Source of the DNA: UBA1429 sp964482225
GTDB lineage: Bacteria; Chloroflexota; Anaerolineae; UBA1429
Direction: 5' to 3'
DNA: 64,000 nt
Assembly: GCA_964482225.1 (NCBI GenBank)
Contig: CAYZWT010000001.1
Coordinates: forward strand, 131,952 to 195,951
In this document: one piece after another, positions 40,726-51,267 of the stretch
Layout: each line of letters opens with the position of its first letter
Position numbering within the stretch: the stretch's first letter is position 1
Notes under the pieces: model-generated
Seen by the model: only the letters and a program-made list of their open reading frames with translations
What the model was told of the DNA's origin: nothing
Databases searched by the model: none
Made by a program: the position numbers and the translations under genes

Positions 40726-43368
40726 ATGATCAGCAGCGCAGAGATTCGGTCCCGCTTTTTGCAGTTCTTTGCAGAGCGCGGCCATACCATCGTGCCAAGC
40801 TCTTCGCTGATCCCCGGCAACGATCCCACCCTGCTCTTTGCCAACGCCGGCATGGTGCCGTTCAAGGATGTGTTCCTAGGGCAGGAGCAACGCCCCTACA
40901 AGCGCGCCGCCACCGCCCAAAAGTGCATGCGCGTCAGCGGCAAGCACAACGACCTGGACGCGGTGGGCCCCTCGCCCCGGCACCACACCTTTTTCGAGAT
41001 GCTGGGCAATTTCTCCTTTGGCGACTATTTCAAGGCTGAGGCCATTGACTATGCCTGGACCTTTTTGACCGAGGTGCTGGGGCTGGATGTGGACCGGCTC
41101 TATCCCACGGTGTACCTGGAGGATGACGAGGCCCACGAACTCTGGTGCGCGCGCACGGGCCTGCCCGCCGAGCGCATCACCCGCCTGGGCATGAAGGACA
41201 ACTTTTGGGAGATGGGCGATACGGGCCCCTGCGGCCCCTGCTCCGAGATCATCTATGACCGTGGCCCCCAGGCTTGCACCTGTGGCCGCGCGGATTGCAG
41301 CCTGGCCCACGAATGCGACCGCTGGCTGGAGCTGTGGAACCTGGTGTTCATGCAGTATGAAAAGCTGCCCGGCGGCGAGATGGTGCCCCTGCCCAAGCCC
41401 AGCATCGATACCGGCGCCGGGTTCGAGCGCATCACGTCCGTCTTGCAGGGCGTGGACAACAACTATGACACCGACCTGTTCATGCCCATCATGCAGCGCA
41501 CCCGCGAGCTGCTGGGCCACGACGAGGCAACGCGTCTGGCCAATCTGACGGCCTATCGCGTCATCGCCGACCACAGCCGCGCCTTGGCCTTTCTGATCGC
41601 CGATGGCGTGCTGCCCGGCAACGAGGGGCGCAGCTATATCGTGCGGCTGATCCTGCGCCGCGCGGCGCGCTTTGGCCGCTTTCTCGGCTTTCGCGAGCCC
41701 TTTTTGGCCGAGACCGCCTCGGTGGTCATGGACATCATGGGGCACCACTATCGCGAGCTGGAGCAGCGGCGCGCGTTCATCTGCGATGCTATCACCCAGG
41801 AGGAGCGGCGCTTTCTCACCACCCTGGAGCAGGGTCTTGGAAGGCTGGACGAGCTGGCAGAGCAGCTTGGCGCGCGCGGCGAGAGCGTGATCCCCGGCGC
41901 CGAGGCGTTCCGCCTGTACGACACCTATGGATTCCCCCTGGAGCTCACCCGCGACGCGGCCCAAGACCTGGGCCTGGCGGTGGACGAGGCGGGCTTTGGC
42001 GCCGCCATGGAGGAGCAGCGTGAGCGGGGGCGCTCGGCCCAGCAGTTCGCCCAGGATAGCCAGGCCGATCTCTACCGCAAGCTCGATCTGCCCGCCACCG
42101 AGTTCCTGGGCTATGAGGCCTGGGAGGCCCAGGCGCGGGTGCTGGCCATCGTGCGCGCGGGGGCCAGCGTCCAAGAGGCCGCCGAGGGCGACGAGGTCGA
42201 GGTGATCCTGGATCGGACGCCCTTTTACGCCGAATCGGGCGGCCAGATCGGCGATACGGGCGAGCTGTGCGCCGAGGGCCTTGAGGTGGCAGTAACCGAC
42301 GCCGTGCATCCGTTGCTCGGGCTGACGGCCCATCGCGGGCGGATCGCCCTGGGGCGGCTGGCCGTGGGCGACGAGGTCACCGCACGGGTGGATGGCGAGC
42401 GCCGCCTGGATATCGCCCGCAACCACACCGCCACCCACCTGCTGCACCGCGCCCTGCGCCAGGTGCTGGGCGAGCACGCCGCCCAATCGGGCTCATTCGT
42501 CGGTCCGGACCGGCTGCGCTTTGACTTTGGGCATCTTTCGGCCATGACCCGTGAGGAGCTGCTGGCCGTGGAGCGCATCGTCAACGAGCAGATCCGCGCC
42601 AACCGCCCCGTTACGGCCACGGTCATGGGCTATGCCCAGGCGCTGGAGCAAGGCGTTGTAGCCCTCTTTGGCGAAAAGTATGGCGACCAGGTGCGGGTGA
42701 TTCGCGTGCAGGATTACTCCGCCGAGCTGTGCGGCGGCACCCACCTGAACGCCACGGGCCAGATCGGCTCTTTTATCATCACCGGCGAGGCCAGCGTGGG
42801 CTCGGGGCTGCGGCGCATCGAGGCCGTCACGGGCAGGGGCGCCGATGAATACCGCCGCCAGCAGGCCGCCCTGCTGGAACGGACCGCCGAGGCCCTCTCC
42901 TCTCGCGTGGAGGAGGCGGCGGACAAGGCCCAGGCCCTGGTAGAGACGGCGCGCCAACAGCGCCGCCAGATCCAGCAGTTGCAGGAGCGCCTGGCAGGCG
43001 GCCAGGCCGATAGCTTGTTGGCCGGGGCGCAAACGCTGGATGGCATCCGGGTGTTGGCCGCGCAGGTAGATGTGCAGGATGTGGACGCCTTGCGCCAGAT
43101 GGCCGACCAGTTGCGCGACAAGCTGGGCAGCGCCGTGGTGGCCCTGGGGGCCGTGATCGAGGGGCGCCCGTTGCTGGTGGTGGGCCTGACCGATGATGCC
43201 ATCCGGCGGGGCCTGAACGCCGGCCAGCTTGCCGGAACGGCGGCGCGGCGCATGGGTGGGGGCGGCGGTGGCCGCGCCAACATGGCCCAGGCCGGCGGCA
43301 AGGATGCGGAACGCCTGCCGGAGGCACTGGAGACCGTTGTAAGCCTGGTGCGCGAGGCGCTGGGCTAG
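40726..43368 (+). CDS. alaS: Alanyl-tRNA synthetase
   Basis: An 880-residue AlaRS. The class II catalytic core contains FFAERGH, then SLIPGNDPTLLFANAGM and MRVSGKHNDLDAVG; the editing domain has NHTATHLLHRAL (the HxxxH zinc site) with the second cysteine-histidine pair in LCGGTHLNATG; the C-terminal C-Ala domain contains the Gly-rich linker GGGGGGRANMAQAGG. It charges tRNA-Ala and clears mischarged Ser and Gly. AGGAGG precedes the ATG and a strong promoter drives it alone. Confidence 0.97.
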   Translation: MISSAEIRSRFLQFFAERGHTIVPSSSLIPGNDPTLLFANAGMVPFKDVFLGQEQRPYKRAATAQKCMRVSGKHNDLDAVGPSPRHHTFFEMLGNFSFGDYFKAEAIDYAWTFLTEVLGLDVDRLYPTVYLEDDEAHELWCARTGLPAERITRLGMKDNFWEMGDTGPCGPCSEIIYDRGPQACTCGRADCSLAHECDRWLELWNLVFMQYEKLPGGEMVPLPKPSIDTGAGFERITSVLQGVDNNYDTDLFMPIMQRTRELLGHDEATRLANLTAYRVIADHSRALAFLIADGVLPGNEGRSYIVRLILRRAARFGRFLGFREPFLAETASVVMDIMGHHYRELEQRRAFICDAITQEERRFLTTLEQGLGRLDELAEQLGARGESVIPGAEAFRLYDTYGFPLELTRDAAQDLGLAVDEAGFGAAMEEQRERGRSAQQFAQDSQADLYRKLDLPATEFLGYEAWEAQARVLAIVRAGASVQEAAEGDEVEVILDRTPFYAESGGQIGDTGELCAEGLEVAVTDAVHPLLGLTAHRGRIALGRLAVGDEVTARVDGERRLDIARNHTATHLLHRALRQVLGEHAAQSGSFVGPDRLRFDFGHLSAMTREELLAVERIVNEQIRANRPVTATVMGYAQALEQGVVALFGEKYGDQVRVIRVQDYSAELCGGTHLNATGQIGSFIITGEASVGSGLRRIEAVTGRGADEYRRQQAALLERTAEALSSRVEEAADKAQALVETARQQRRQIQQLQERLAGGQADSLLAGAQTLDGIRVLAAQVDVQDVDALRQMADQLRDKLGSAVVALGAVIEGRPLLVVGLTDDAIRRGLNAGQLAGTAARRMGGGGGGRANMAQAGGKDAERLPEALETVVSLVREALG

Positions 43369-43374
43369 ACCAGC

Positions 43375-43393
43375 CCGGGCACAGATTGCCCGG
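43375..43393 (+). terminator. Hairpin after alaS
   Basis: CCGGGCA pairs with TGCCCGG around a five-base loop seven bases after the alaS stop. The following sequence is only weakly T-rich, so termination may be partial. Confidence 0.45.
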
Positions 43394-43435
43394 TCCGAGT
43401 TTACTGATACATTGTAGGAACGCTGGAGGATCGTC

Positions 43436-44683
43436 ATGGTCACGCTGCGTTGGCCGCGCCCACGCTCGGCAGAGCGGGTCTCCATGTCTCACCATACGGT
43501 GGTGACATGGGAAAAGGGGCTTGTGCGCGCGGCCGTGGCCAGGCTTTCCGAGGGCTCGGCAGAATTGCTGGGGATCGCCTCTGCGCCGGTGCAGGGCGTT
43601 GGCCCTGCCAACCGCCCCGATCCAGATCGCTGGTTTGCCGGTTGCGAGCGCGCCCTGACCCAGGCCGAGGATATGACCCAGCGTTGGGCGGGCCGCAAGG
43701 TGGTGCCCGATCATGTAACCATGACGATCCCCACGACGGTGACGCGCGGCCTGACGGTGACGGACGAGGTGCAGCGGCCCAACCCGCGCAAGCCAATCAC
43801 CCAGGATGAGCTGGTGGCCCTCTTGCGGCGGGGCTATCGCAAGGCACAGGATCGCCTGGATGTGCGGGCGCGCGGCAGCAAAGAGGATATCGTCTGCGGG
43901 GCGTTGGCCTTTCTCAGCCTGGATGGGCGTCCGGTGACGAGCCCCGAGGGGCTGGTGGGCGAGCATCTGCGCATCAGCCAGTTCCTTTGCCTTGCGCCCA
44001 CCGAATGGATCCGCAGCCTGGAGGTCATTGCCGAACGCCTGGGGCTCGAGATCGTGACCATCGTGCCGCACCACATGGCCTATGCCGCCGCCATCGCCGA
44101 TACGGTGGCGCTGCTGGTGGTGGTGGATGATCGCATGACGGTCATGGACCTGGTGCGCCAGGGCCGGGTGGAGTGGGCCGCTGCCGTCCCCCAGGGCAGC
44201 GAAGAGCTCATCCACGAGGCTGTAGCCCAGCTCTCGATCCCCGAGCGCCAGATCGAAGCCCTCTTGCGGGCCTATCGGGCCGGCGAGTTGAGGGAGGATA
44301 TCGAATCGCTCATGTCCAAATGCTATTGGGCAGCGCTGCGGCGCTGGATGTCGGCTCTGGCCGACCAGGTGCGCAGGAACGGCCACGAGTCGTTCATGCC
44401 CTATCAGATCTATGCCTATGATGTGGCCGGCATAGCGCCCGAGATCGCCCCGGCGCTCGAGACCCCCTATTGGGAGCAACGCCTGCCCTTTGGCCGCTGC
44501 CCCAAGGTGGATCGCCTGGATGCCAATGGGGGGCGCAACGTGCTGGATTGCACGGCGCAGGCCGGGGGAGAAGCGCATCTCTTGTTGCGCTCGCTGGCCT
44601 GCTATGTGGCGCGGCTCTATGCGCCGGGGAACGAATTGGATCGCGCCCTCGTTGATACGATACACTGGCGCCACTCTAGCTAA
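43436..44683 (+). CDS. FtsA/PilM-like actin-fold protein
   Basis: A 415-residue protein whose order of segments follows FtsA/PilM: an N-terminal strand-loop (HTVVTWEKGLVRAAVARL), VTMTIPTTVTRGLTV, then LEVIAERLGLEIVTIVPHH, then LLVVVDDRMTVMDLVRQGRV and AVPQGSEELIHEAVAQLSI. The glycines of the first phosphate loop are replaced, so ATP binding may be lost or altered. FtsA and PilM proteins tether polymers or assemblies to the membrane. GGAGG precedes the ATG. The adjacent gene encodes a single-pass membrane protein, so they may work together. The assignment rests on pattern similarity. Confidence 0.6.
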   Translation: MVTLRWPRPRSAERVSMSHHTVVTWEKGLVRAAVARLSEGSAELLGIASAPVQGVGPANRPDPDRWFAGCERALTQAEDMTQRWAGRKVVPDHVTMTIPTTVTRGLTVTDEVQRPNPRKPITQDELVALLRRGYRKAQDRLDVRARGSKEDIVCGALAFLSLDGRPVTSPEGLVGEHLRISQFLCLAPTEWIRSLEVIAERLGLEIVTIVPHHMAYAAAIADTVALLVVVDDRMTVMDLVRQGRVEWAAAVPQGSEELIHEAVAQLSIPERQIEALLRAYRAGELREDIESLMSKCYWAALRRWMSALADQVRRNGHESFMPYQIYAYDVAGIAPEIAPALETPYWEQRLPFGRCPKVDRLDANGGRNVLDCTAQAGGEAHLLLRSLACYVARLYAPGNELDRALVDTIHWRHSS

Positions 44684-44710
44684 CATGGCGTGGCCACCCC
44701 AGGAGGTTCC

Positions 44711-46219
44711 TTGCGTCCTACCCAATTGATCTATCTGACCAGGCGGGATACCCCCGATACCGCCTGCGCCCTTTTGCAGCGCGCCAAGCCGGGGAGCCAG
44801 GTCTGGCTGGTGATTCCCTGGCGCGCGGCAATGTTCCGCCAGGTGATCAACCTCAAACGGCTCCAGCGCGCCGCCGACCAGGCCGCCATAGACCTGCGCC
44901 TGGTAACGCGCCATTGGGAGACCCGCGCGTTAGCCCGCGAAGCCGGGCTGGCAGTGCATGGGGGCGTGCCCCTGGCGTTGCGCAAGTATCGCCCCCCACG
45001 AATGCGCACCACCGAGCTGGGCCGCCGGGTCATCCCCATCGAAGAACAGCTCAAGGGGCACCGCTTTGTACACCGACCGCGCCGGTTCGGCTTTGGGGCG
45101 GCGCTCCTCTCTCTGGTGCTGACTGCGCTGCTTCTGGGCACCCTGGCGGGCGTGGTGGTCTTTTTCCTGCCCACGGCCCGCGTCGCGCTAGAGCCGGTCG
45201 CGGCGTTGCAGCAGGCCGCCTTTACCATGCAGGCCAACCCGCGCTACCGCGAGATTGATTACGAGCAGGGCGTCATCCCGGCGCGCACGATCCAGGTGAT
45301 CGTAGAGGCCCAGGGTGAGACGCCCGCCACGGGCCAGCGCGATGTCCCAGATCAGCATGCCTCAGGCGTGATCGTGCTGGCCAACCGCACCGACCGCGCC
45401 CTGATGGTGCCCAAGGGCACCATTGTGCGCACCAGCAGCGGCGTAACCCAGCGCTTTTACACGACCACGGATGCCGAACTGCCGCCGGGCGCCCAAACCC
45501 ATGTGCGCGTGCCGGTGATCGCGCTAGAGCCGGGCTTTGTGGTGGCCGAGCCGTTCACCGTCAACCGGCTGGAGGGCGAACTGGCCGCCCAGGTCGAGGC
45601 CCTGAATGACGTGCGCATCGAGGGCGGCGGTAGCCGGCGCGTGCCTATCGTGGCCTATAACGATTTCGACACCCTGCGCACCCTGCTGGTCGAGCGTTTG
45701 CAGCAAGAAGCCTACAATCGTTTCCTGGAAGAGCTCCAGCCGGGCGAGTTTGTGCCGACAACCTCGCTGGATGTGCAGGTCATGTCCCTCACCTTTGATC
45801 AGGTGGTGGACCAGCAGAACGCTGTGCTCTCGGGCCGCATGCGGCTGGTTGCCAACGGTGTGGCGATCCAGGAGAACGACATCCGCGACATGGCGCGCTG
45901 GCTGTTGGCCCAGCAGGCCGGCGGCGAGAGCCAGGTGATCGAGGACAGCTTGCAGGTCGTGCGCTCGGACCAGATCCGCGCCCTCGAAACCGGCGTGGAA
46001 CTGGATGCGCGCGCCCAGGGGCTGGTCGCTTCGGTGATTGATCTGGAGCGCGTGCAACAAGAGATTCGCGGGCGCGAGGTCGAGGAGGCCAGCGCCTGGC
46101 TGCTGCAAAACCTGGCTCTGACCCGCGCCCCGCAGATCGAGATCACGCCGGACCTGATCCATCGCCTGCCCCTCTTGGCCGGGCGCATGGAGGTCGTCAT
46201 CTCGTCAACCAACCCATGA
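44711..46219 (+). CDS. Single-pass membrane protein with baseplate-J-like extracellular part
   Basis: A 502-residue protein: about 130 cytoplasmic residues, one membrane helix (ALLSLVLTALLLGTLAGVVVFF), then a large extracellular beta-rich region (ASGVIVLANRTDRALMVPKG, IVRTSSGVTQRFYTTTDAEL) resembling baseplate-J/Gp47-type proteins annotated in Chloroflexota. The TTG start is four bases after AGGAGG; a GTG seven codons earlier lacks one. It follows the FtsA-like gene by 27 bases and its stop overlaps ruvX by four bases. The function is unknown; a cell-envelope role is likely. Confidence 0.65.
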   Translation: MRPTQLIYLTRRDTPDTACALLQRAKPGSQVWLVIPWRAAMFRQVINLKRLQRAADQAAIDLRLVTRHWETRALAREAGLAVHGGVPLALRKYRPPRMRTTELGRRVIPIEEQLKGHRFVHRPRRFGFGAALLSLVLTALLLGTLAGVVVFFLPTARVALEPVAALQQAAFTMQANPRYREIDYEQGVIPARTIQVIVEAQGETPATGQRDVPDQHASGVIVLANRTDRALMVPKGTIVRTSSGVTQRFYTTTDAELPPGAQTHVRVPVIALEPGFVVAEPFTVNRLEGELAAQVEALNDVRIEGGGSRRVPIVAYNDFDTLRTLLVERLQQEAYNRFLEELQPGEFVPTTSLDVQVMSLTFDQVVDQQNAVLSGRMRLVANGVAIQENDIRDMARWLLAQQAGGESQVIEDSLQVVRSDQIRALETGVELDARAQGLVASVIDLERVQQEIRGREVEEASAWLLQNLALTRAPQIEITPDLIHRLPLLAGRMEVVISSTNP

Positions 46220-46653
46220 CCCGCTACTTGGCCCTGGATGTGGGCGACGAGCGCATCGGCGTGGCCATCAGCGACGAGCTGGGGCTGCTGGCCCGCCCTC
46301 TGGCCGTGCTGGCCCGCGAGCCGGGGCCGGGCAGCTATCTGCAACTGGCCGAGATCGTGCAGCGCGAGGGGGTGACGCGCATCATCGTCGGACTGCCCCT
46401 GTTGGAGGGTGGCCTGGCCGGCAAGCAGGTCGCCTCCACCCAGGCCTATGTGCGCGGCATGGCCGAGCATCTCCAGACGCCGGTGGTCTATTGGGATGAG
46501 CGCTATTCCACCGCCCGCGCGCAAGAGATCGCCCAGGAGACGGGCAAACGCAACCGGCCCCGGCGCGATGATCTGGATGCGGTGGCCGCAGCGGTGATAC
46601 TCCAGGATTACCTGGACCAACATACAAAGGAATCGCCCCAATGTCCCGAGTGA
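46216..46653 (+). CDS. ruvX: Putative Holliday junction resolvase RuvX (YqgF)
   Basis: A 145-residue RNase H-fold protein of the YqgF/RuvX family: LALDVGDERIGVAISD at the start, RIIVGLPLLEGG in the middle, VVYWDERYSTARAQE and RPRRDDLDAVAAAVILQDYL at the end, providing the conserved acidic residues. Members process branched nucleic acids or the 5' end of 16S rRNA. The ATG overlaps the previous stop as ATGA, and the end overlaps mltG by 13 bases, so the genes are cotranscribed. Confidence 0.9.
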   Translation: MTRYLALDVGDERIGVAISDELGLLARPLAVLAREPGPGSYLQLAEIVQREGVTRIIVGLPLLEGGLAGKQVASTQAYVRGMAEHLQTPVVYWDERYSTARAQEIAQETGKRNRPRRDDLDAVAAAVILQDYLDQHTKESPQCPE

Positions 46654-47792
46654 TCCGTTTCTTGTTGCAGTTTATCACCACCACGTTGACGATCCTGGTC
46701 ATCGCCGGGATCCTGGGCGGAAGCTTTTGGTATATGTGGCGGGTGGCCAAGGCCCAGGCCATGCCGGAACCTTATGTCATCACGGCCACCAAGCTGGAAA
46801 GGGCCTTTCTGGGGCTCTATCTGCGCTCCAAAGGCGATATGGTGCATCTGCCCGTCTCTCCTGACGATCCCTCCGAGGTGACCTTTGTGGTACGGCCGGG
46901 GCAATCGTTGCTGGGTGTATCCCAGAGCCTGGCCGAGCTGAATCTGGTGGCCGATGCCGAGGTGTTTCGGCGCTTTGTGCAGTATTCGGGCGCCGATGAG
47001 GATATCCAGGCCGGGGCCTATCTCCTGCAGCGCAACATGACCATGGAGCAGATCATGCTCCAATTGCAGCGCGGCCTCTTGCCCACGGCCACGGTCACTA
47101 TCCCCGAGGGGTGGCGAATGGAGCAGATCGCCCGCGAGCTGGAGGCCAAGGGCGTCACATCCGCCCAAGCCTTCCTGGAGCTGGCCCGCGCCGAACATGA
47201 CGAATGGACCTTTCTCACGGATCGCCCCACGGGCAGCGCCCGTGGGCTAGAAGGGTTCCTCTTTCCCGATACTTATCAGTTCCCGCGCAACACGAGCCCG
47301 GAGACCGTCATCGAGATCATGCTGCGCAACTTTGATTGGCGTTTCTCCGGCGACCTGCGCCAGATGGCCGAGGATCGCGGGCTGACCCTGTTCGAGGTCG
47401 TCACCCTGGCCTCCATCATCGAGCGCGAGGCCGTGGCAGCCGAGGAACGCCCCATCATCGCCAGCGTCTTTTGGAACCGGCTGGAGATCGGCATGGCCCT
47501 GCAGGCCGACCCCACGGTCCAGTACGCCCTGGGCTGTGACGCCGAGAGCGGCGAATGCTGGCAACAGCTCACCCGCGAACAGCTCAACAGCGTCCAGTCG
47601 CCCTATAATACCTATCTGAACCCAGGGCTGACGCCGGGGCCGATCTGCAACCCGGGCCTGGCCTCGATCCGCGCCGTGCTAGAGCCCGCCGAGACCGGCT
47701 ATTTCTACTTTGTGGCCCTGGAGGATGGCAAGCACGTGTTCTCCGAGACCTACGAAGAGCACCTGCGCCAGGATGCCGCTCGCGGGCAATAG
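46641..47792 (+). CDS. mltG: Endolytic peptidoglycan transglycosylase MltG (YceG)
   Basis: A 383-residue protein with an N-terminal membrane helix (LTILVIAGILGGSFWYMW) and a periplasmic YceG domain. The catalytic glutamate lies in TLASIIEREAVAAEERPII, and PYNTYLNPGLTPGPICNPGL is the family signature. A LysM-like section (VTFVVRPGQSLLGVSQSL) precedes it. MltG cuts nascent glycan strands and sets their length. It is typically found beside ruvX, as here. Confidence 0.93.
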   Translation: MSRVIRFLLQFITTTLTILVIAGILGGSFWYMWRVAKAQAMPEPYVITATKLERAFLGLYLRSKGDMVHLPVSPDDPSEVTFVVRPGQSLLGVSQSLAELNLVADAEVFRRFVQYSGADEDIQAGAYLLQRNMTMEQIMLQLQRGLLPTATVTIPEGWRMEQIARELEAKGVTSAQAFLELARAEHDEWTFLTDRPTGSARGLEGFLFPDTYQFPRNTSPETVIEIMLRNFDWRFSGDLRQMAEDRGLTLFEVVTLASIIEREAVAAEERPIIASVFWNRLEIGMALQADPTVQYALGCDAESGECWQQLTREQLNSVQSPYNTYLNPGLTPGPICNPGLASIRAVLEPAETGYFYFVALEDGKHVFSETYEEHLRQDAARGQ

Positions 47793-47834
47793 CAGTCCCA
47801 TCACAAACGACGTGCCAAGGCTCAAGGAGGCGAT

Positions 47835-49502
47835 GTGCGGCTGAGACAACGACTGTGGAACCCGTATCTCCTGGTATTCATCAGCAGCGGATGTATCATG
47901 GTCATCGAGCTGGTGGCCAGTCGGCTGATTGCGCCCCGCATCGGCGTCTCGCTCTACACCTGGACCTCGGTGATTGGTGTGGTGCTGGCGGGCATCTCTT
48001 TGGGCAACTATATCGGGGGGCGCCTATCGGATCGTTACGCCTCAATGGGGCTGCTGGGCCTCGTCTACACAGGCGCCTCGCTCACGACCCTGCTGGCGCT
48101 CTGGCTGAACAACGATCTGCACGGCCTTCAGCTGCCCTTCGAGGTGCCGATGATGGCCTGGATCGTGATCTATATCGCCGCTCTGTTCCTGTTGCCCAGC
48201 GTCATCCTGGGGTGCGTGGCGCCCATCGTGGTCAAGCTGAGCCTGACGGACCTGGAGCGCAGCGGCACCACCGTGGGCAAGATCTATGCCTGGTCTTCCG
48301 CAGGCAGCATCGCGGGCACTTTTCTGGCCGGGTTCTATCTGATCGCACGCTTTGGCACCAAGGCCACCTTTCTGGGCGTGGCCGCCATCCTGCTGTTGAT
48401 GGGCATCTGGTTCCTGCTGGATAGTTCCTGGCGGCGCTCGGCGGCGCGCACAGCCCTGGTCCTGGCCCTCTTTGGCGCCGGGGTCTTGGGGCTCCATGCC
48501 GGCGGGTTCCTGCGCGGCGAGTGCATGGACGAGACCAACTATTTCTGCATCAACGTCAAGGAAACCGAGCGCGACGGACGCACCGTGTACGAGCTGCTGC
48601 TGGACCGCCTGGTGCACAGCTATACCGACCTGGACGACCCCCTCTATCTGGTCTATGGCTACGAAAGAACCTATGCGGCACTGATGACGCCCATCATGGA
48701 GGCCAAGCCCGATCTGGCGGCCTTTTTCATCGGCGGGGGCGGCTATACCTTTCCCCGCTATGTGCGCGCGCTGCTGCCCGAAAGCCATCTGGTGGTCAGC
48801 GAGATTGACCCCGGGGTGACCGAGGCAGCCCACCGCTGGCTGGGCCTGCCCCGCGATACGGATATCGTCACCCATAATGTAGATGCTCGCGGTTACCTAT
48901 TATGGGATGCCCAGCCCGATTCGTTCGACGTGGTCTTTGGCGATGCCTTTGACGACTATTCCGTGCCGTATCACCTGACCACCCTCGAGTTCACCCGGTT
49001 GATAGATGCCGTGCTCACCGAGGACGGTATCTATATGGCCAATATCATTGATGCGGGGCCTTCCGGCGACTTTTTCCGGGCCTTTGTGGCCACCCAACAG
49101 GCGGTGTTCGAGCATGTGGTGGTGATCCCCTCGGCCAGCTCTTGGCGCGAGAGCGCCCGCAGCACCTTTGTGGTGGCGGGCAGCCACCGGCCCATAGACA
49201 CAACCCGGCTGCCCAGCCCCTTTCGCGCCCTGAGCGCCGAGGAGCTGGCGGCATACATGAACGAGCGAGCGCATATCGTACTGACCGACGACTATGTGCC
49301 GGTGGATAACCTGATGGTGCCGGTGGTCGAGGCATCGTTCGTGGGCTCTGCTCTATCGCCCGAGGTGGCGGTCCGCGTGCGCGGCCAGATCGTGCGGATA
49401 GGCGGCGCCGGGTTGGCCGTCGCACTAGCAGGCGTTGGGGGCTGGCGCTTGTGGCGCAGGCGCGCCCATGCGGCCGATGGCGACAGGCGCACAGGAGGCT
49501 AA
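47835..49502 (+). CDS. Membrane-fused spermidine-synthase-like protein
   Basis: A 555-residue fusion. The N-terminal half has about six membrane segments (CIMVIELVASRLIAPRIGVSL, then VIGVVLAGISLGNYIGGRLSD) of the MFS/spermidine-synthase transporter-like type; the C-terminal half is a spermidine-synthase-fold domain with FFIGGGGYTFPRYV, SEIDPGVTEAAHRWLG and VFGDAFDDYSVPYHL. A last membrane segment is near the C-terminus. Such fusions are common in Chloroflexota and related phyla; the substrate is unknown. The GTG start is preceded by AAGGAGG. Confidence 0.82.
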   Translation: MRLRQRLWNPYLLVFISSGCIMVIELVASRLIAPRIGVSLYTWTSVIGVVLAGISLGNYIGGRLSDRYASMGLLGLVYTGASLTTLLALWLNNDLHGLQLPFEVPMMAWIVIYIAALFLLPSVILGCVAPIVVKLSLTDLERSGTTVGKIYAWSSAGSIAGTFLAGFYLIARFGTKATFLGVAAILLLMGIWFLLDSSWRRSAARTALVLALFGAGVLGLHAGGFLRGECMDETNYFCINVKETERDGRTVYELLLDRLVHSYTDLDDPLYLVYGYERTYAALMTPIMEAKPDLAAFFIGGGGYTFPRYVRALLPESHLVVSEIDPGVTEAAHRWLGLPRDTDIVTHNVDARGYLLWDAQPDSFDVVFGDAFDDYSVPYHLTTLEFTRLIDAVLTEDGIYMANIIDAGPSGDFFRAFVATQQAVFEHVVVIPSASSWRESARSTFVVAGSHRPIDTTRLPSPFRALSAEELAAYMNERAHIVLTDDYVPVDNLMVPVVEASFVGSALSPEVAVRVRGQIVRIGGAGLAVALAGVGGWRLWRRRAHAADGDRRTGG

Positions 49503-49503
49503 C

Positions 49504-50424
<921 letters not shown>

Positions 50425-50436
50425 GCGCCTATGGCA

Positions 50437-50472
50437 AGCGGGGAGATGGACACACCCATCTCCCCGCTTTTC
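50437..50472 (+). terminator. Terminator of the cysK transcript
   Basis: AGCGGGGAGATGG pairs exactly with CCATCTCCCCGCT around a six-base loop and is followed by TTTCT. Confidence 0.85.
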
Positions 50473-50483
50473 TATGCGTAGGG

Positions 50484-51227
50484 CTATGCTTCCAACAGCT
50501 CCGAGAGCCGGTCCCACTGGTTATTCACCACAATGGTCCCACTAATGTCATAAGTGGGGGTGACCAGCTTGCCGTTGGCCCACAGGCGCACCTGGGCCGC
50601 TGCCTCGGGGTTGGCGTTCACATCCACCTCGGTATAGGCGATGCCGCGCTGCTCCAGCCAGCGGCGCCCCATGCGGCAATCGGGGCACCAACGGGTGCAA
50701 TACATCACCACCCCTCCGGTGGGCAGGGGCGGCGCCTCCTCGGGCTGGGTGGCGGCCTTGCGAGACGCCTCCGGGTCCATCTTGCGGATCTCTTGCAGCA
50801 CGACGGCGTTATCGGGCTGGTCGCCTATGGCGTGGATATCCATGTAGCGGATGATCCCCTGGCGATCCAGCAGGAACAGGGCCCGCTCCGAGTAGCCCTC
50901 CTCTCGCATGACGCCATAGAGCTTGCTGATGGCGCCGTGGGGCCAGAAATCGCTGAGCAAGGGATAGCTGATGCCGCCCAGGCTCTCGGCCCAGGCTTGC
51001 AGGCAGGGAACCGAATCCACGCTGATGCCCAGCACCTGGGCATCCAACTGCCCGAACGAGGCCATCTGGGCCTCGTAGGCAGGGATCTGGTTCGTTCAAA
51101 CGGGGGTCCAGGCCAAAGGGAAAAAGGCCAGCAGGACGTTCTTGCCACGCAAGTCGCTCAAAGTGACATCCTTGCCCAGATGGCTGGGCAGGGTGAATTC
51201 GGGCGCCGGATCACCAATTTCGAGCAT
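50484..51227 (-). CDS. Selenocysteine peroxiredoxin-glutaredoxin fusion (in-frame TGA)
   Basis: Read through one TGA, this is a 247-residue protein: an AhpC/TSA-type peroxiredoxin (residues 1-155), a short linker and a glutaredoxin-like domain (VVMYCTRWCPDC, Cys181 and Cys184). The TGA is codon 44 (51096-51098) and sits exactly at the peroxidatic cysteine of the PxxxTxxC motif: FFPLAWTPV, then TGA, then TNQIPAYEAQ. Both sides are in one frame and match the family without a gap, so this is neither a frameshift nor a start artefact. The protein would reduce peroxides at a selenolate and be recycled by its own glutaredoxin part. A weak hairpin with loop TACGA about 20 bases after the TGA could be a bacterial SECIS. 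Cys75 is the only other cysteine in the first domain. Confidence 0.82.
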
Positions 51228-51267
51228 GACATCATCTCCTCACAGGTTGGGTGTGCGACATGCTGCA

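Noticed and set aside
50484..51065. A shorter peroxiredoxin gene starting at an ATG after the TGA
   Set aside because: That start would remove the first strand and the whole peroxidatic motif; the upstream codons are in the same frame, match the family and have their own promoter and ribosome-binding site.
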